Origin: a virus
Virus record (IMG/VR): IMGVR_UViG_3300017776_000281
Location: 1-20,015 of that record
Reading direction: 5' to 3' (one strand)
Length of the DNA stretch: 20,015 bases
Shown here: positions 15,001 through 20,015 of the stretch, piece by piece
How the letters are laid out: each line of letters opens with the position of its first letter
How positions within the stretch are numbered: position 1 is the stretch's first letter
Made by a program: the position numbers and the translations under genes
The notes under the pieces: generated by a model
Told to the model about the DNA's origin: nothing
What the model saw: the letters and a program-made list of their open reading frames with translations, nothing else
The model's database searches: none

Positions 15001-15709
15001 GGAGATTATATCTAGAAAAGAAGCTAAGCAAAAAAATTTAAAAAGATATTTCACAGGCAAACCTTGTTTAAGAAATCATATTGCTGAGAGATTAGTTTCT
15101 ACCAAATCCTGTATTGAGTGTAATAAAATTCATGAGAAAAAATATTATTCAACTCCTTATGGAAAAAGTAAACGAGCAGAAAAAGATAAAAGATATAAAA
15201 TTAACAATATTGAAAAAATCCGAGAGAGAGATCGAAAGAGAAGTAAAACGCTTCAGTACAAAACAAGAGCAAAAGAATACAACCAAAGAGATTATGTAAA
15301 AGAAAAAAGAAGAGCCTATAATAAAAAATATAGAGAAGAAAATTTAGAAGTATTAAAAGAAAGAGATAGGTTATATGCAAAAAATGTTAAAAGAAAAAAT
15401 CCACAAAATCGTATAAAAGAAAATATAAGAAGAAGAATTTTATTAGCTTTAAAGAATAATTCTAAATCACTTCCTTTAGAGAAACTTATTGGATGTGAAA
15501 TTAGTTTTTTAATTCAGTACCTGGAGAATAAATTTATAAAAGGGATGTCATGGAATAATCACGGTGAATGGCATATTGATCATATAAAACCCTGTACAAG
15601 TTTTGATTTGTCTAAATTATCTGAACAGAAAAAATGTTTTCATTATAAAAACCTACAACCTTTATGGGCAAAAGATAACCTATCTAAAGGTGCTAAAATA
15701 AATAATTAA
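14999..15709 (+). CDS. HNH endonuclease (236 aa)
   Basis: C-terminal HNH (beta-beta-alpha-metal) site: WHIDHIKP (191-198) with D194/H195, followed by the NLQPLW.KDN block (N218 to N227) and a KGAK end, typical of phage HNH proteins. The N-terminus has a putative zinc site C23-x3-H27 ... C38-x2-C41 in the 'R.yFtGkPC...HiaeR' arrangement often seen in free-standing phage HNH homing endonucleases. The centre (60-150) is a long, very Lys/Arg/Glu-rich helix. It sits next to terS: HNH proteins there either help terminase cut at cos sites or are homing insertions. The rare large basic linker and separate hairpin-controlled start favour homing; both remain possible. The start has poor ribosome-binding context. 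Confidence 0.85.
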   Translation: MEIISRKEAKQKNLKRYFTGKPCLRNHIAERLVSTKSCIECNKIHEKKYYSTPYGKSKRAEKDKRYKINNIEKIRERDRKRSKTLQYKTRAKEYNQRDYVKEKRRAYNKKYREENLEVLKERDRLYAKNVKRKNPQNRIKENIRRRILLALKNNSKSLPLEKLIGCEISFLIQYLENKFIKGMSWNNHGEWHIDHIKPCTSFDLSKLSEQKKCFHYKNLQPLWAKDNLSKGAKINN

Positions 15710-15717
15710 TTTTATAT

Positions 15718-15746
15718 TTGACAATCCTATAAACTTAGAATAATAA
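15718..15746 (+). promoter_or_regulatory. Sigma70-type promoter for the structured leader and small-gene unit
   Basis: Perfect -35 TTGACA (15718-15723), 17-base spacer, then TAATAA (15741-15746); AATAAT at 15739-15744 is a better hexamer with a 15-base spacer. Predicted transcription start is near 15752, exactly where the structured RNA begins. It lies just after the HNH stop. Confidence 0.6.
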
Positions 15747-15752
15747 TTTAAT

Positions 15753-15920
15753 TATGGAGTTAGAAAGGAGAGAACACGATACTTTCATAATAGGCAGATT
15801 ATCAAATGTTAATTTCTCCTCGTACTTAACTACTAGCAAGTTTGCTTATGTGAAAAACTTTTTACTCCATACCCTGTGCTAGGCTTGTTCCCCTTTCGTG
15901 ATCATTGACAGGTCTAGCAC
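15753..15920 (+). ncRNA. Structured leader RNA, possible riboregulator
   Basis: Two helical domains can be drawn by hand. Domain 1 is closed by TATGGAGT (15753-15760) with ACTCCATA (15864-15871), 8 perfect pairs, and holds a nested stem AGGAGAGA (15766-15773) with TTTCTCCT (15813-15820). Domain 2 is a 13-pair hairpin, GTGCTAGGCTTGT (15876-15888) with ACAGGTCTAGCAC (15908-15920), with two G-U pairs and a 19-base loop. It starts at the predicted promoter start and ends 10 bases before a GGAG ribosome binding site. The stretch has no credible gene. It may be a cis-acting 5' leader of the operon at 15940 or an independent small RNA. I do not recognise it as a known riboswitch class. Confidence 0.55.
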
Positions 15921-15939
15921 TATTTAAAAAGGAGATAAT

Positions 15940-16134
15940 ATGAAAACTTACAAAGCCGTAGCCGAGTGGACTACTACTCACGAACTAATAATTGAAGCCA
16001 ACAATATTGATGAAGCCTTAGAGAAGGGTGCATCAGAACAAGTTGTTATGGAAAAAAGAATACGTTCAGCAGGATATGTTGTAAAAAAAATAGAAGAGAT
16101 TGCAGATATTGATAGTGAGAAAATCAATGACTGA
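15940..16134 (+). CDS. Small beta-strand protein, paralogue of the gene at 16299 (64 aa)
   Basis: Strong ribosome binding site (AAAAAGGAG). Sequence MKTYKAVAEWTTTHELIIEA then NNIDEALEKGASEQ fits the small 'strand, strand, EA..-DEA, helix' pattern seen in short phage and plasmid proteins of the DpnD/PcfM sort. The pattern recurs in the gene at 16299, so the two look like diverged copies. First gene behind the structured leader; its end overlaps the next start by 8 bases. No enzymatic motif. Function unknown. Confidence 0.72.
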   Translation: MKTYKAVAEWTTTHELIIEANNIDEALEKGASEQVVMEKRIRSAGYVVKKIEEIADIDSEKIND

Positions 16135-16312
16135 TAAACATGACATCATAATTGATGAAGATGAAATGGATGAAAAATTACAAGATTTAATTACAAACTT
16201 TTACCCTGAAGCTGAAATTGATCAATCCAATGAATTTTTTATGAAAAGATATGAGGATATAAAATTACAGTTGGTTGATTTAATAATGGATATCTGGGAT
16301 GAAAAAAAATAA
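16127..16312 (+). CDS. Small acidic protein (61 aa)
   Basis: The ATG at 16127 is used because it overlaps the previous gene by 8 bases; the upstream TTG is not credible. Strongly acidic (DEDEMDEKLQDL, EAEIDQSNEF), mostly helical, with a hydrophobic acidic end (LQLVDLIMDIWDEKK). No known motif. Small acidic phage proteins can act as DNA mimics or inhibitors of host enzymes, but there is no direct sign of that here. Confidence 0.65.
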   Translation: MTDKHDIIIDEDEMDEKLQDLITNFYPEAEIDQSNEFFMKRYEDIKLQLVDLIMDIWDEKK

Positions 16313-16511
16313 ATACAAAGTATATGTATATGAAGCTTATACAAAGACGTATGAGGTAGAAGCTAATAGCGAGATAGACGCAATTGTAGAAATAGAAACC
16401 AATGGGGAGAGATTAGATGAACAAAACATAATAGCACATGGCAAACAACAAATATTACCTAGATATCAAAAACAAGAAGAATTTAGAGTTGAGGAGGCAG
16501 TAAAAATATGA
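16299..16511 (+). CDS. Small beta-strand protein, paralogue of the gene at 15940 (70 aa)
   Basis: Overlaps the previous gene by 14 bases. MKKNKYKVYVYEAYTKTYEV then EANSEIDAIVEIETNG follows the same layout as the gene at 15940 (YK.y......yEvEAns..dAi). The C-terminal part (QILPRYQKQEEFRVEEAVKI) differs. ATGA overlap with a very short peptide gene downstream. Function unknown; resemblance to DpnD/PcfM-like proteins is from pattern only. Confidence 0.68.
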   Translation: MKKNKYKVYVYEAYTKTYEVEANSEIDAIVEIETNGERLDEQNIIAHGKQQILPRYQKQEEFRVEEAVKI

Positions 16512-16564
16512 TTTTACGTTGGTTGCTAGAAAAATTAGCAAAGTTTGTTGAAAAAATTACATAA
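16508..16564 (+). CDS. Amphipathic 18-residue peptide
   Basis: MILRWLLEKLAKFVEKIT, with GAGGAGG about 10 bases before the ATG and an ATGA overlap with the preceding gene. It plots as a clean amphipathic helix with Leu/Ile/Trp/Phe/Val on one face and Lys/Glu/Arg on the other, as in small membrane-active peptides. Last gene before the terminator. Too short to prove from one sequence. Confidence 0.45.
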   Translation: MILRWLLEKLAKFVEKIT

Positions 16565-16597
16565 TAATATAAAGATTAATTAATTCCCACTTTAACG

Positions 16598-16626
16598 AGC
16601 CCTCCTAAATACAGGAGGGCTTTTTT
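16598..16626 (+). terminator. Rho-independent terminator
   Basis: AGCCCTCCT (16598-16606), loop AAATAC, AGGAGGGCT (16613-16621), then five more T bases. A perfect 9-pair GC-rich stem plus U-tract; the clearest terminator in the window. It ends the 15718-16564 unit. Confidence 0.93.
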
Positions 16627-16629
16627 CAT

Positions 16630-16659
16630 TTGACATTTACTAAAAAATATTCCTATAAT
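16630..16659 (+). promoter_or_regulatory. Perfect-consensus sigma70 promoter
   Basis: TTGACA (16630-16635), 18-base spacer, TATAAT (16654-16659): both hexamers match consensus exactly. It begins 4 bases after the terminator and would start transcripts near 16666, ahead of GGAGAG and the ATG at 16693. Expected to be recognised by host RNA polymerase, so the following operon is probably early. Confidence 0.85.
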
Positions 16660-16692
16660 ATCCCAATTAATATTTTATGGAGAGAAATAAAT

Positions 16693-17577
16693 ATGAAACT
16701 TAATCAAACCTTAAGAACTCAGATACTTGACGAGCATGGTCGTATCTATTTACAAACAACAACTGATGAGAGAAAAAAATTAGATGAGGAAGTAGAAACT
16801 TTTAAATCTTTACGATTAGCTTCTCATGAGATCGTTAAAAAAATGTGTTATGAATTTTTTGGTGATCAAGATTTAGCAACCTTACGAAAGTTTGGACTAA
16901 CAACAACAAGAAGCAATTTTAATGCAGAAACAACATTTGATGTGGAACAGGACGAAGATACTTACATTGAGGGTACAAGAGAAAAAATTAGAGTGAAAAA
17001 GCCTTATTATCATAATTGGAAAAATGAAACGATCAGTTTTGACTTAAATGATTCTTATATAGCTTGTTTGTACTTTGATCAATTTTTAAAAGATAATCAA
17101 AATCCTTTTGTGATGTGCACTAGAGATGATACACAAAACTTTGACAAGGAAAGAACTTATTACAGAAAGGTAGGTGAAACCAATAGTTATATTTATATGG
17201 ATGATAAATTTGTTGAAAGAAATAATATAGAATCAAATAAAAATCCCTTTGCCTTAGAAATACCTGACGCCAGACATGAGAAACTAAGATTTAAGGTTAG
17301 AGATTTAGGGGAACATAATACTTTGTGTGAATTTTCAACACAAAAAAATATTATGTATCAAGCTTTAAGAAAGTATTGCAAGAAGTATTATGAGGTGCAA
17401 ATAATTATGAGAGAGTATTTAAAAACTTGTAAAACTACAGATGATGTCAAAAAAGTTTGGGAAGATTTTAACCCAAGTATCTTGAAACCTAATATGGGAA
17501 CAAGTGTTGCTTTGAATACTGTAATCATGATGAGCCAATTAAAATCATTTCATGCAGATAGGTTGGCAAATGTTTAG
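16693..17577 (+). CDS. Unknown phage protein (294 aa)
   Basis: The ATG at 16693 is used because GGAGAG lies 8 bases upstream; an in-frame extension to 16630 would run through the promoter. Opens MKLNQTLRTQILDEHGRIYL and has a predicted alpha-helical N-terminus, a beta-rich middle with many Tyr/Asp/Asn, and a helical C-terminus. The opening is faintly like phage 'Nmad5'-type proteins proposed to be linked to nucleotide modification ('mrLt..lr..Il..a'), but I cannot confirm it and see no catalytic motif. No membrane or signal segment. First gene of the operon behind the strongest promoter in the window, which suggests abundant early expression. Confidence 0.78.
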   Translation: MKLNQTLRTQILDEHGRIYLQTTTDERKKLDEEVETFKSLRLASHEIVKKMCYEFFGDQDLATLRKFGLTTTRSNFNAETTFDVEQDEDTYIEGTREKIRVKKPYYHNWKNETISFDLNDSYIACLYFDQFLKDNQNPFVMCTRDDTQNFDKERTYYRKVGETNSYIYMDDKFVERNNIESNKNPFALEIPDARHEKLRFKVRDLGEHNTLCEFSTQKNIMYQALRKYCKKYYEVQIIMREYLKTCKTTDDVKKVWEDFNPSILKPNMGTSVALNTVIMMSQLKSFHADRLANV

Positions 17578-17989
17578 TATAGATATTAAAGATATTCACC
17601 TTGATGAAGGTGAAAGTAGTACGGCTTGTTGTCCAATCGCTTTATCTTTTGTAGAAAAGTTTTTAGGCACACACCCAACAACATATTCTGTATGGAAAAA
17701 AAATGGCATTCCCTTAATGCGAGGGGATGTCATAAGTGTTAAAACAGAACATACGAGGTTTTGGCATCCAGAAAAAAATAAAATGTATGAATTTTTACAT
17801 GACCAAAGAACACAAGATTTTATAATTGAATTTGACGCTTGGCTTGAAAATGGTTGTTCAGAAATGGATAGACCAGATGAAACTAGCATTACTTTTAAAA
17901 AGCCTTGGCATGTATCAAAGACAGATAAAACACTTGTCGAATATTTTCATTCCTATAATATCCCAGATGAAGCGGAGGTAAACACATGA
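17570..17989 (+). CDS. Unknown phage protein (139 aa)
   Basis: The ATG at 17570 is preferred over 17552 because AGG precedes it by 7 bases and it overlaps the previous stop by 8. Pattern: STACCPIALSFVEKFLG, a Trp-rich middle (FWHPEKNKMYEFLHD), then QDFIIEFDAWLENG and a charged end. It begins with acidic residues (DIHLDEGE). I remember 'cPiAlal.r.f....v.v......' proteins from several phages, of unknown role. Two adjacent Cys (CCP) are notable but do not make a known site. ATGA overlap with the next gene. Confidence 0.72.
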   Translation: MFSIDIKDIHLDEGESSTACCPIALSFVEKFLGTHPTTYSVWKKNGIPLMRGDVISVKTEHTRFWHPEKNKMYEFLHDQRTQDFIIEFDAWLENGCSEMDRPDETSITFKKPWHVSKTDKTLVEYFHSYNIPDEAEVNT

Positions 17990-18288
17990 GTGAAGATAGT
18001 TATAAGTATGAACATTTAGTTGATAAATGCGGATTTAAAAAAAACGAAAGAAAAGTATATTTTGATATCATTGAAAAGCTTTTTGCAATTACAGGTGATA
18101 TGGATGAATTTCATGAAAAAAATACTTTTAATTCTGAAACGAAAAAAATTTCTAATGTTGTTTGTGAGTTGTCTGAAACAATTAAACTTGAACTTTGGAG
18201 GGAGTTAGAAAGACAAGGTTTAAGTATAGTTTATGAAAAAGAAATTTTAGACATTACTAGAAATGATAATGGAGAAATTGTTTCGTGA
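17986..18288 (+). CDS. Unknown small protein (100 aa)
   Basis: ATGA overlap upstream with GGAGG about 7 bases before the ATG; GTGA overlap downstream. Charged, helical protein (KKNERKVYFDIIEKLFAITG, later ETIKLELWRELERQG). No membrane segment, cysteine cluster or catalytic motif. Not recognised. Confidence 0.68.
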   Translation: MSEDSYKYEHLVDKCGFKKNERKVYFDIIEKLFAITGDMDEFHEKNTFNSETKKISNVVCELSETIKLELWRELERQGLSIVYEKEILDITRNDNGEIVS

Positions 18289-18509
18289 GTGAAGAAAAAA
18301 TTTACAACATACAAATTGAATGCTCAGGTGGTTTGCATACGTTAATCACCGAGCATGATTTTGACGATTATTATAATCATGATTATTTTCTTAGAAAAAC
18401 CATAAAATATTTTGGTAATCAATGGGGAAACTATCCTGAAAAATGTAAATATAAATTTTCAAGTGATAAGAAATGGAGAGAGGTAGCGGTTAAACATTAT
18501 GTCCTATAA
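18285..18509 (+). CDS. Unknown small protein with GTG start (74 aa)
   Basis: Starts with GTG overlapping the previous TGA. Rich in aromatic residues, Asp and His (HDFDDYYNHDYFLRKTIKYF) and predicted mixed alpha/beta. No known motif. The TAA partly overlaps a 19-residue frame that follows. Confidence 0.62.
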   Translation: MSEEKIYNIQIECSGGLHTLITEHDFDDYYNHDYFLRKTIKYFGNQWGNYPEKCKYKFSSDKKWREVAVKHYVL

Positions 18510-18558
18510 AATATTAAATACTGACTTTGTTAAAGCTAGTGATGAAATAGAAGAATGA
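18499..18558 (+). CDS. Possible 19-residue peptide
   Basis: Frame MSYKILNTDFVKASDEIEE overlaps the previous gene by 11 bases and ends in ATGA shared with the next frame. It mainly bridges two genes and may serve to pass ribosomes on. GAGAGG lies about 17 bases before the ATG, too far to be convincing. Confidence 0.3.
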   Translation: MSYKILNTDFVKASDEIEE

Positions 18559-18626
18559 GCCTTTATATTGGATTGACTATTCTTGTAATAATTCTTATAT
18601 TCTTAGGATATAAAATATTTAAATAG
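18555..18626 (+). CDS. Single-helix membrane micropeptide (23 aa)
   Basis: ATGA overlap with the frame before. Reads MSLYIGLTILVIILIFLG, then a basic end YKIFK: an 18-residue uninterrupted hydrophobic helix with a positive C-terminus, fitting an inner-membrane peptide (N-out). Phages use such peptides as pinholin-like, anti-exclusion or regulatory factors. The length alone cannot prove coding. Confidence 0.5.
   Translation: MSLYIGLTILVIILIFLGYKIFK
18573..18601 (+). promoter_or_regulatory. Candidate internal promoter
   Basis: TTGACT (18573-18578), 17-base spacer, TATATT (18596-18601), 10 of 12 consensus positions, inside the membrane micropeptide frame. Transcripts would begin near 18608 ahead of AGGGAG and the ATG at 18640. 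In AT-rich DNA such matches arise by chance. Confidence 0.35.
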
Positions 18627-18639
18627 GGAGAAATTAAAT

Positions 18640-18948
18640 ATGAACTCAAAAAAAGATGATTGTTTTACCTTTGCAGATTTATCAATTTGTGATGTTGCTA
18701 CTATTCGTATGGCTTTAAAAGATAGTGTTGAATTAGCCATAATTATTCATGAAAAATTTGTTAGTCAAAAAAGATCCAGTAAAATGATTAATCAAGCTAA
18801 GTCTAATATTGATCATGCAAAAGAAAAGTTAAATTACTTTGAAAAAAAATTACATTATCAAAGTGAATGGGTTGAAAAATATTTAACCATTTATAATGGA
18901 TCAAATAGTTCAGTTGTGGGAAAGAGTTGGTTTGTAGAATGGTTTTAG
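18640..18948 (+). CDS. Unknown helical protein (102 aa)
   Basis: Ribosome binding site AGGGAGA 8 bases upstream. Begins MNSKKDDCFTFADLSICDVA and is then almost all helix, with a heptad-like section (AKSNIDHAKEKLNYFEKKL), so it may oligomerise. Ends in WFVEWF, overlapping the next start by 10 bases. No metal or catalytic site. Not recognised. Confidence 0.68.
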   Translation: MNSKKDDCFTFADLSICDVATIRMALKDSVELAIIIHEKFVSQKRSSKMINQAKSNIDHAKEKLNYFEKKLHYQSEWVEKYLTIYNGSNSSVVGKSWFVEWF

Positions 18949-19769
18949 CTAGAGATTTACATGAAAAAATTCAAGATATGCAAATTAAAATAGAGGGATC
19001 AAAGAGAATTGCACATCTTGAAAATGAAATTACAACACTAACTGATGCAGTTCATCTCTTGGTTAGTAAATTAGAAAAACCTATTGAAGAAGAAAATACC
19101 CCTGATCCTTATAAAGATGAAACTGGTAAAACTAAAAAAATAAAAAGAGAAGCTATACCAAAAGATAATAATGAAGAGGATGAAGAAGAGCCTGAGGTAG
19201 ATGAGGTAGATGAAGATGATGAAGATGAAGAAGAGCCTGAGGTAGATGAAGATGAAGATGAAGAGGATGAAGAAGAGCCTGAGGTAGATGAAGATGATGA
19301 ATATGAAGAAGATGAGGATGAAGAAGATCCTGAAGAAGATCCAGAACTTGCTAATCAGGAAGTTGAGAAAAAAGAGTTAAAAGAGTTATCAGGCTATAAA
19401 GAAGATAAAGAAAAGATAATACATGGTATAGCCCACGATTGGACAGAACGAGATGATATTTTGTCAGATAATTTTACAGTTATAGCAAAAAGAATAATTT
19501 TTTATAAGAATAAAGGTTATGAACATTTAAAGCATATTGAGTATCTGGACATTAGATGTAAGAATAAATTAAAATACATAACACTCACTAATCTATTACA
19601 GTTAATTTTATCAATAACTAATAAAAGGTGGAATTTAGAAAAATCTATTGAATTTTCTATATGTAATGCCAAATATGAATTTAATAATAAAAGTAAGTAT
19701 CTAGTTCATAATTTAGTTGAATTCTTTAAAAAAGTATCAAGATTAAAAGATAGCCGTTTTTCAGAATAA
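18939..19769 (+). CDS. Coiled-coil protein with long acidic repeat (276 aa)
   Basis: Start at ATG 18939, inside the end of the previous gene; a TTG at 18927 is not needed. Domain 1 (about 1-45) is a coiled coil (HLENEITTLTDAVHLLVSKL). It is followed by a 60-residue, almost wholly Asp/Glu region (about 75-140) built on repeats of EEEPEVDE, and then a folded C-terminal domain of about 130 residues (from HGIAHDWTERDDI) with Lys/Asn/Ile-rich helices. Long acidic tracts can mimic DNA or bind basic proteins such as host nucleoid proteins or the basic phage microproteins. The domains do not match a family I know. Confidence 0.72.
   Translation: MVLARDLHEKIQDMQIKIEGSKRIAHLENEITTLTDAVHLLVSKLEKPIEEENTPDPYKDETGKTKKIKREAIPKDNNEEDEEEPEVDEVDEDDEDEEEPEVDEDEDEEDEEEPEVDEDDEYEEDEDEEDPEEDPELANQEVEKKELKELSGYKEDKEKIIHGIAHDWTERDDILSDNFTVIAKRIIFYKNKGYEHLKHIEYLDIRCKNKLKYITLTNLLQLILSITNKRWNLEKSIEFSICNAKYEFNNKSKYLVHNLVEFFKKVSRLKDSRFSE
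19179..19291 (+). repeat. Three imperfectly spaced copies of a 26-base coding repeat
   Basis: Exact 26-base copies at 19179-19204, 19224-19249 and 19266-19291, each beginning GATGAAGAAGAGCCTGAGG, spaced 45 and 42 bases apart. They encode DEEEPEVDE in the acidic protein. Surrounding GAT/GAA triplets suggest slippage expansion. Confidence 0.9.
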
Positions 19770-19794
19770 ATTTTTTCCATTTTAAGAGCCATAC

Positions 19795-19816
19795 AGGGTA
19801 ATTTAAATATTGCCCT
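19795..19816 (+). terminator. Weak terminator candidate
   Basis: AGGGTAAT (19795-19802), loop TTAAAT, ATTGCCCT (19809-19816): 8 pairs with one G-U. The following TTGGGATTT is a poor U-tract, so it may be only an RNA hairpin after the acidic protein gene. Confidence 0.4.
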
Positions 19817-19844
19817 TTGGGATTTATTAGGATATTTTTATAAT
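19817..19844 (+). promoter_or_regulatory. Candidate promoter for the last gene
   Basis: TTGGGA (19817-19822, 4 of 6), 16-base spacer, perfect TATAAT (19839-19844). Would start near 19851, leaving only a few bases before GAGGA (19851-19855) and the ATG at 19863. Confidence 0.4.
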
Positions 19845-19862
19845 AGAAATGAGGAATTAACT

Positions 19863-20015
19863 ATGAAACTACTTACTAAAGAACAAGAACAAAAACTTAT
19901 AAAAAATCGTGAACTCCAAGAAGCACACCCAGATAAGGATATGAAGAATATTTCGTCCGAGAATGAAGCGCATTTTGGAAGAATTGAAGTACAAGTACAT
20001 TGTAGAATGCTGTAA
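19863..20015 (+). CDS. Small protein at window end, DUF2958-like N-terminus (50 aa)
   Basis: GAGGA lies 7 bases before the ATG. It begins MKLLTKEQEQKLIKNRELQE, then AHPDKDMKNISSENEAHFG. The opening resembles the first residues of DUF2958-type phage/plasmid proteins, which normally run past 100 residues with a conserved 'vKlf.p....WlltE' block. Here that block is missing and a stop falls on the last base of the window. It may be a short relative, a broken gene, or a joint at a contig end. Function unknown. Confidence 0.5.
   Translation: MKLLTKEQEQKLIKNRELQEAHPDKDMKNISSENEAHFGRIEVQVHCRML

Noticed and set aside
15753-15920. tRNA or known riboswitch in the structured leader
   Set aside because: No cloverleaf, anticodon arm or TTC arm can be built, and I see no conserved core of a riboswitch class I know.
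16630-16692. Upstream TTG extension of the 294-residue gene
   Set aside because: It would begin in the -35 box of a perfect promoter and lie mostly before the transcript start; the ATG at 16693 has a proper ribosome binding site.
14981-18510. TCCTATA motif repeated at several gene junctions (14982, 15726, 16651, 17951, 18502)
   Set aside because: The same heptamer also occurs inside the large gene (near 465 and 3327), so it is not specific to junctions; only the 17-base exact repeat was kept.
14352-19803. ATTACCCTG near 14352 and its inverse CAGGGTAAT near 19794 as distant inverted repeat
   Set aside because: Only 9 bases and 5 kb apart; expected by chance, no flanking similarity.
1-20015. 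CRISPR array, insertion sequence, integrase or attachment site
   Set aside because: No regularly spaced direct repeats, transposase, recombinase or terminal inverted repeats were seen on either strand.

Overview
The window looks like part of a tailed-phage genome (Caudoviricetes) from an AT-rich, probably marine, host. The DNA is visibly AT-rich throughout. Genes are packed head to tail with ATGA or TAATG overlaps, and many are tiny. The content is a large virion-type protein, a full phage DNA-replication set, a terminase small subunit with an HNH endonuclease, and runs of unknown small genes. Several small proteins resemble families I remember from marine podovirus-like and uncultured marine phages, and a SAR11-like or similar low-GC alphaproteobacterial host is plausible, but that is inference. 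I see no integrase, repressor, capsid, portal, large terminase, tRNA or CRISPR array.

Layout. (1) 1-3359 (+): the 3' part of a very large virion or internal protein gene that continues upstream of the window. (2) 3356-5076 (-): a small gene and an SNF2-type SF2 helicase on the opposite strand; they converge on the first gene and diverge from the next operon. (3) 5117-12668 (+): the replication operon, with a coiled-coil protein, a putative ssDNA-binding protein, a TOTE-type archaeo-eukaryotic primase (AEP), a minimal PD-(D/E)XK nuclease, a conserved small protein, an SF1 UvrD-like helicase, two small proteins, a family A DNA polymerase with proofreading domain, and a small secreted-type protein. 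(4) 12665-14190 (+): translationally coupled microproteins, including a zinc knuckle, an EF-hand-loop peptide and very lysine-rich peptides. (5) 14191-15709: a very AT-rich gap, a 23-residue four-Cys peptide, the small terminase subunit and an HNH endonuclease. (6) 15718-16626: a self-contained unit with a sigma70 promoter, a structured leader RNA, four small genes and a Rho-independent terminator. (7) 16630-20015: a perfect-consensus sigma70 promoter followed by an operon of unknown proteins, among them a one-helix membrane peptide and a protein with a long acidic repeat.

How it works together. The AEP primase would lay primers, the PolA-type polymerase (Leu at the position equivalent to E. 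coli Phe762) would copy, the putative SSB would coat single strands, and the SF1 and SNF2-type motors plus the PD-(D/E)XK nuclease would handle unwinding, remodelling and recombination. No DnaB/gp4-type replicative helicase or ligase is visible. The most unusual parts are the structured leader RNA at 15753-15920 behind its own promoter, the replication set built on a TOTE-type primase, hairpins overlapping or flanking the HNH and primase starts, and the many microproteins below normal annotation size.
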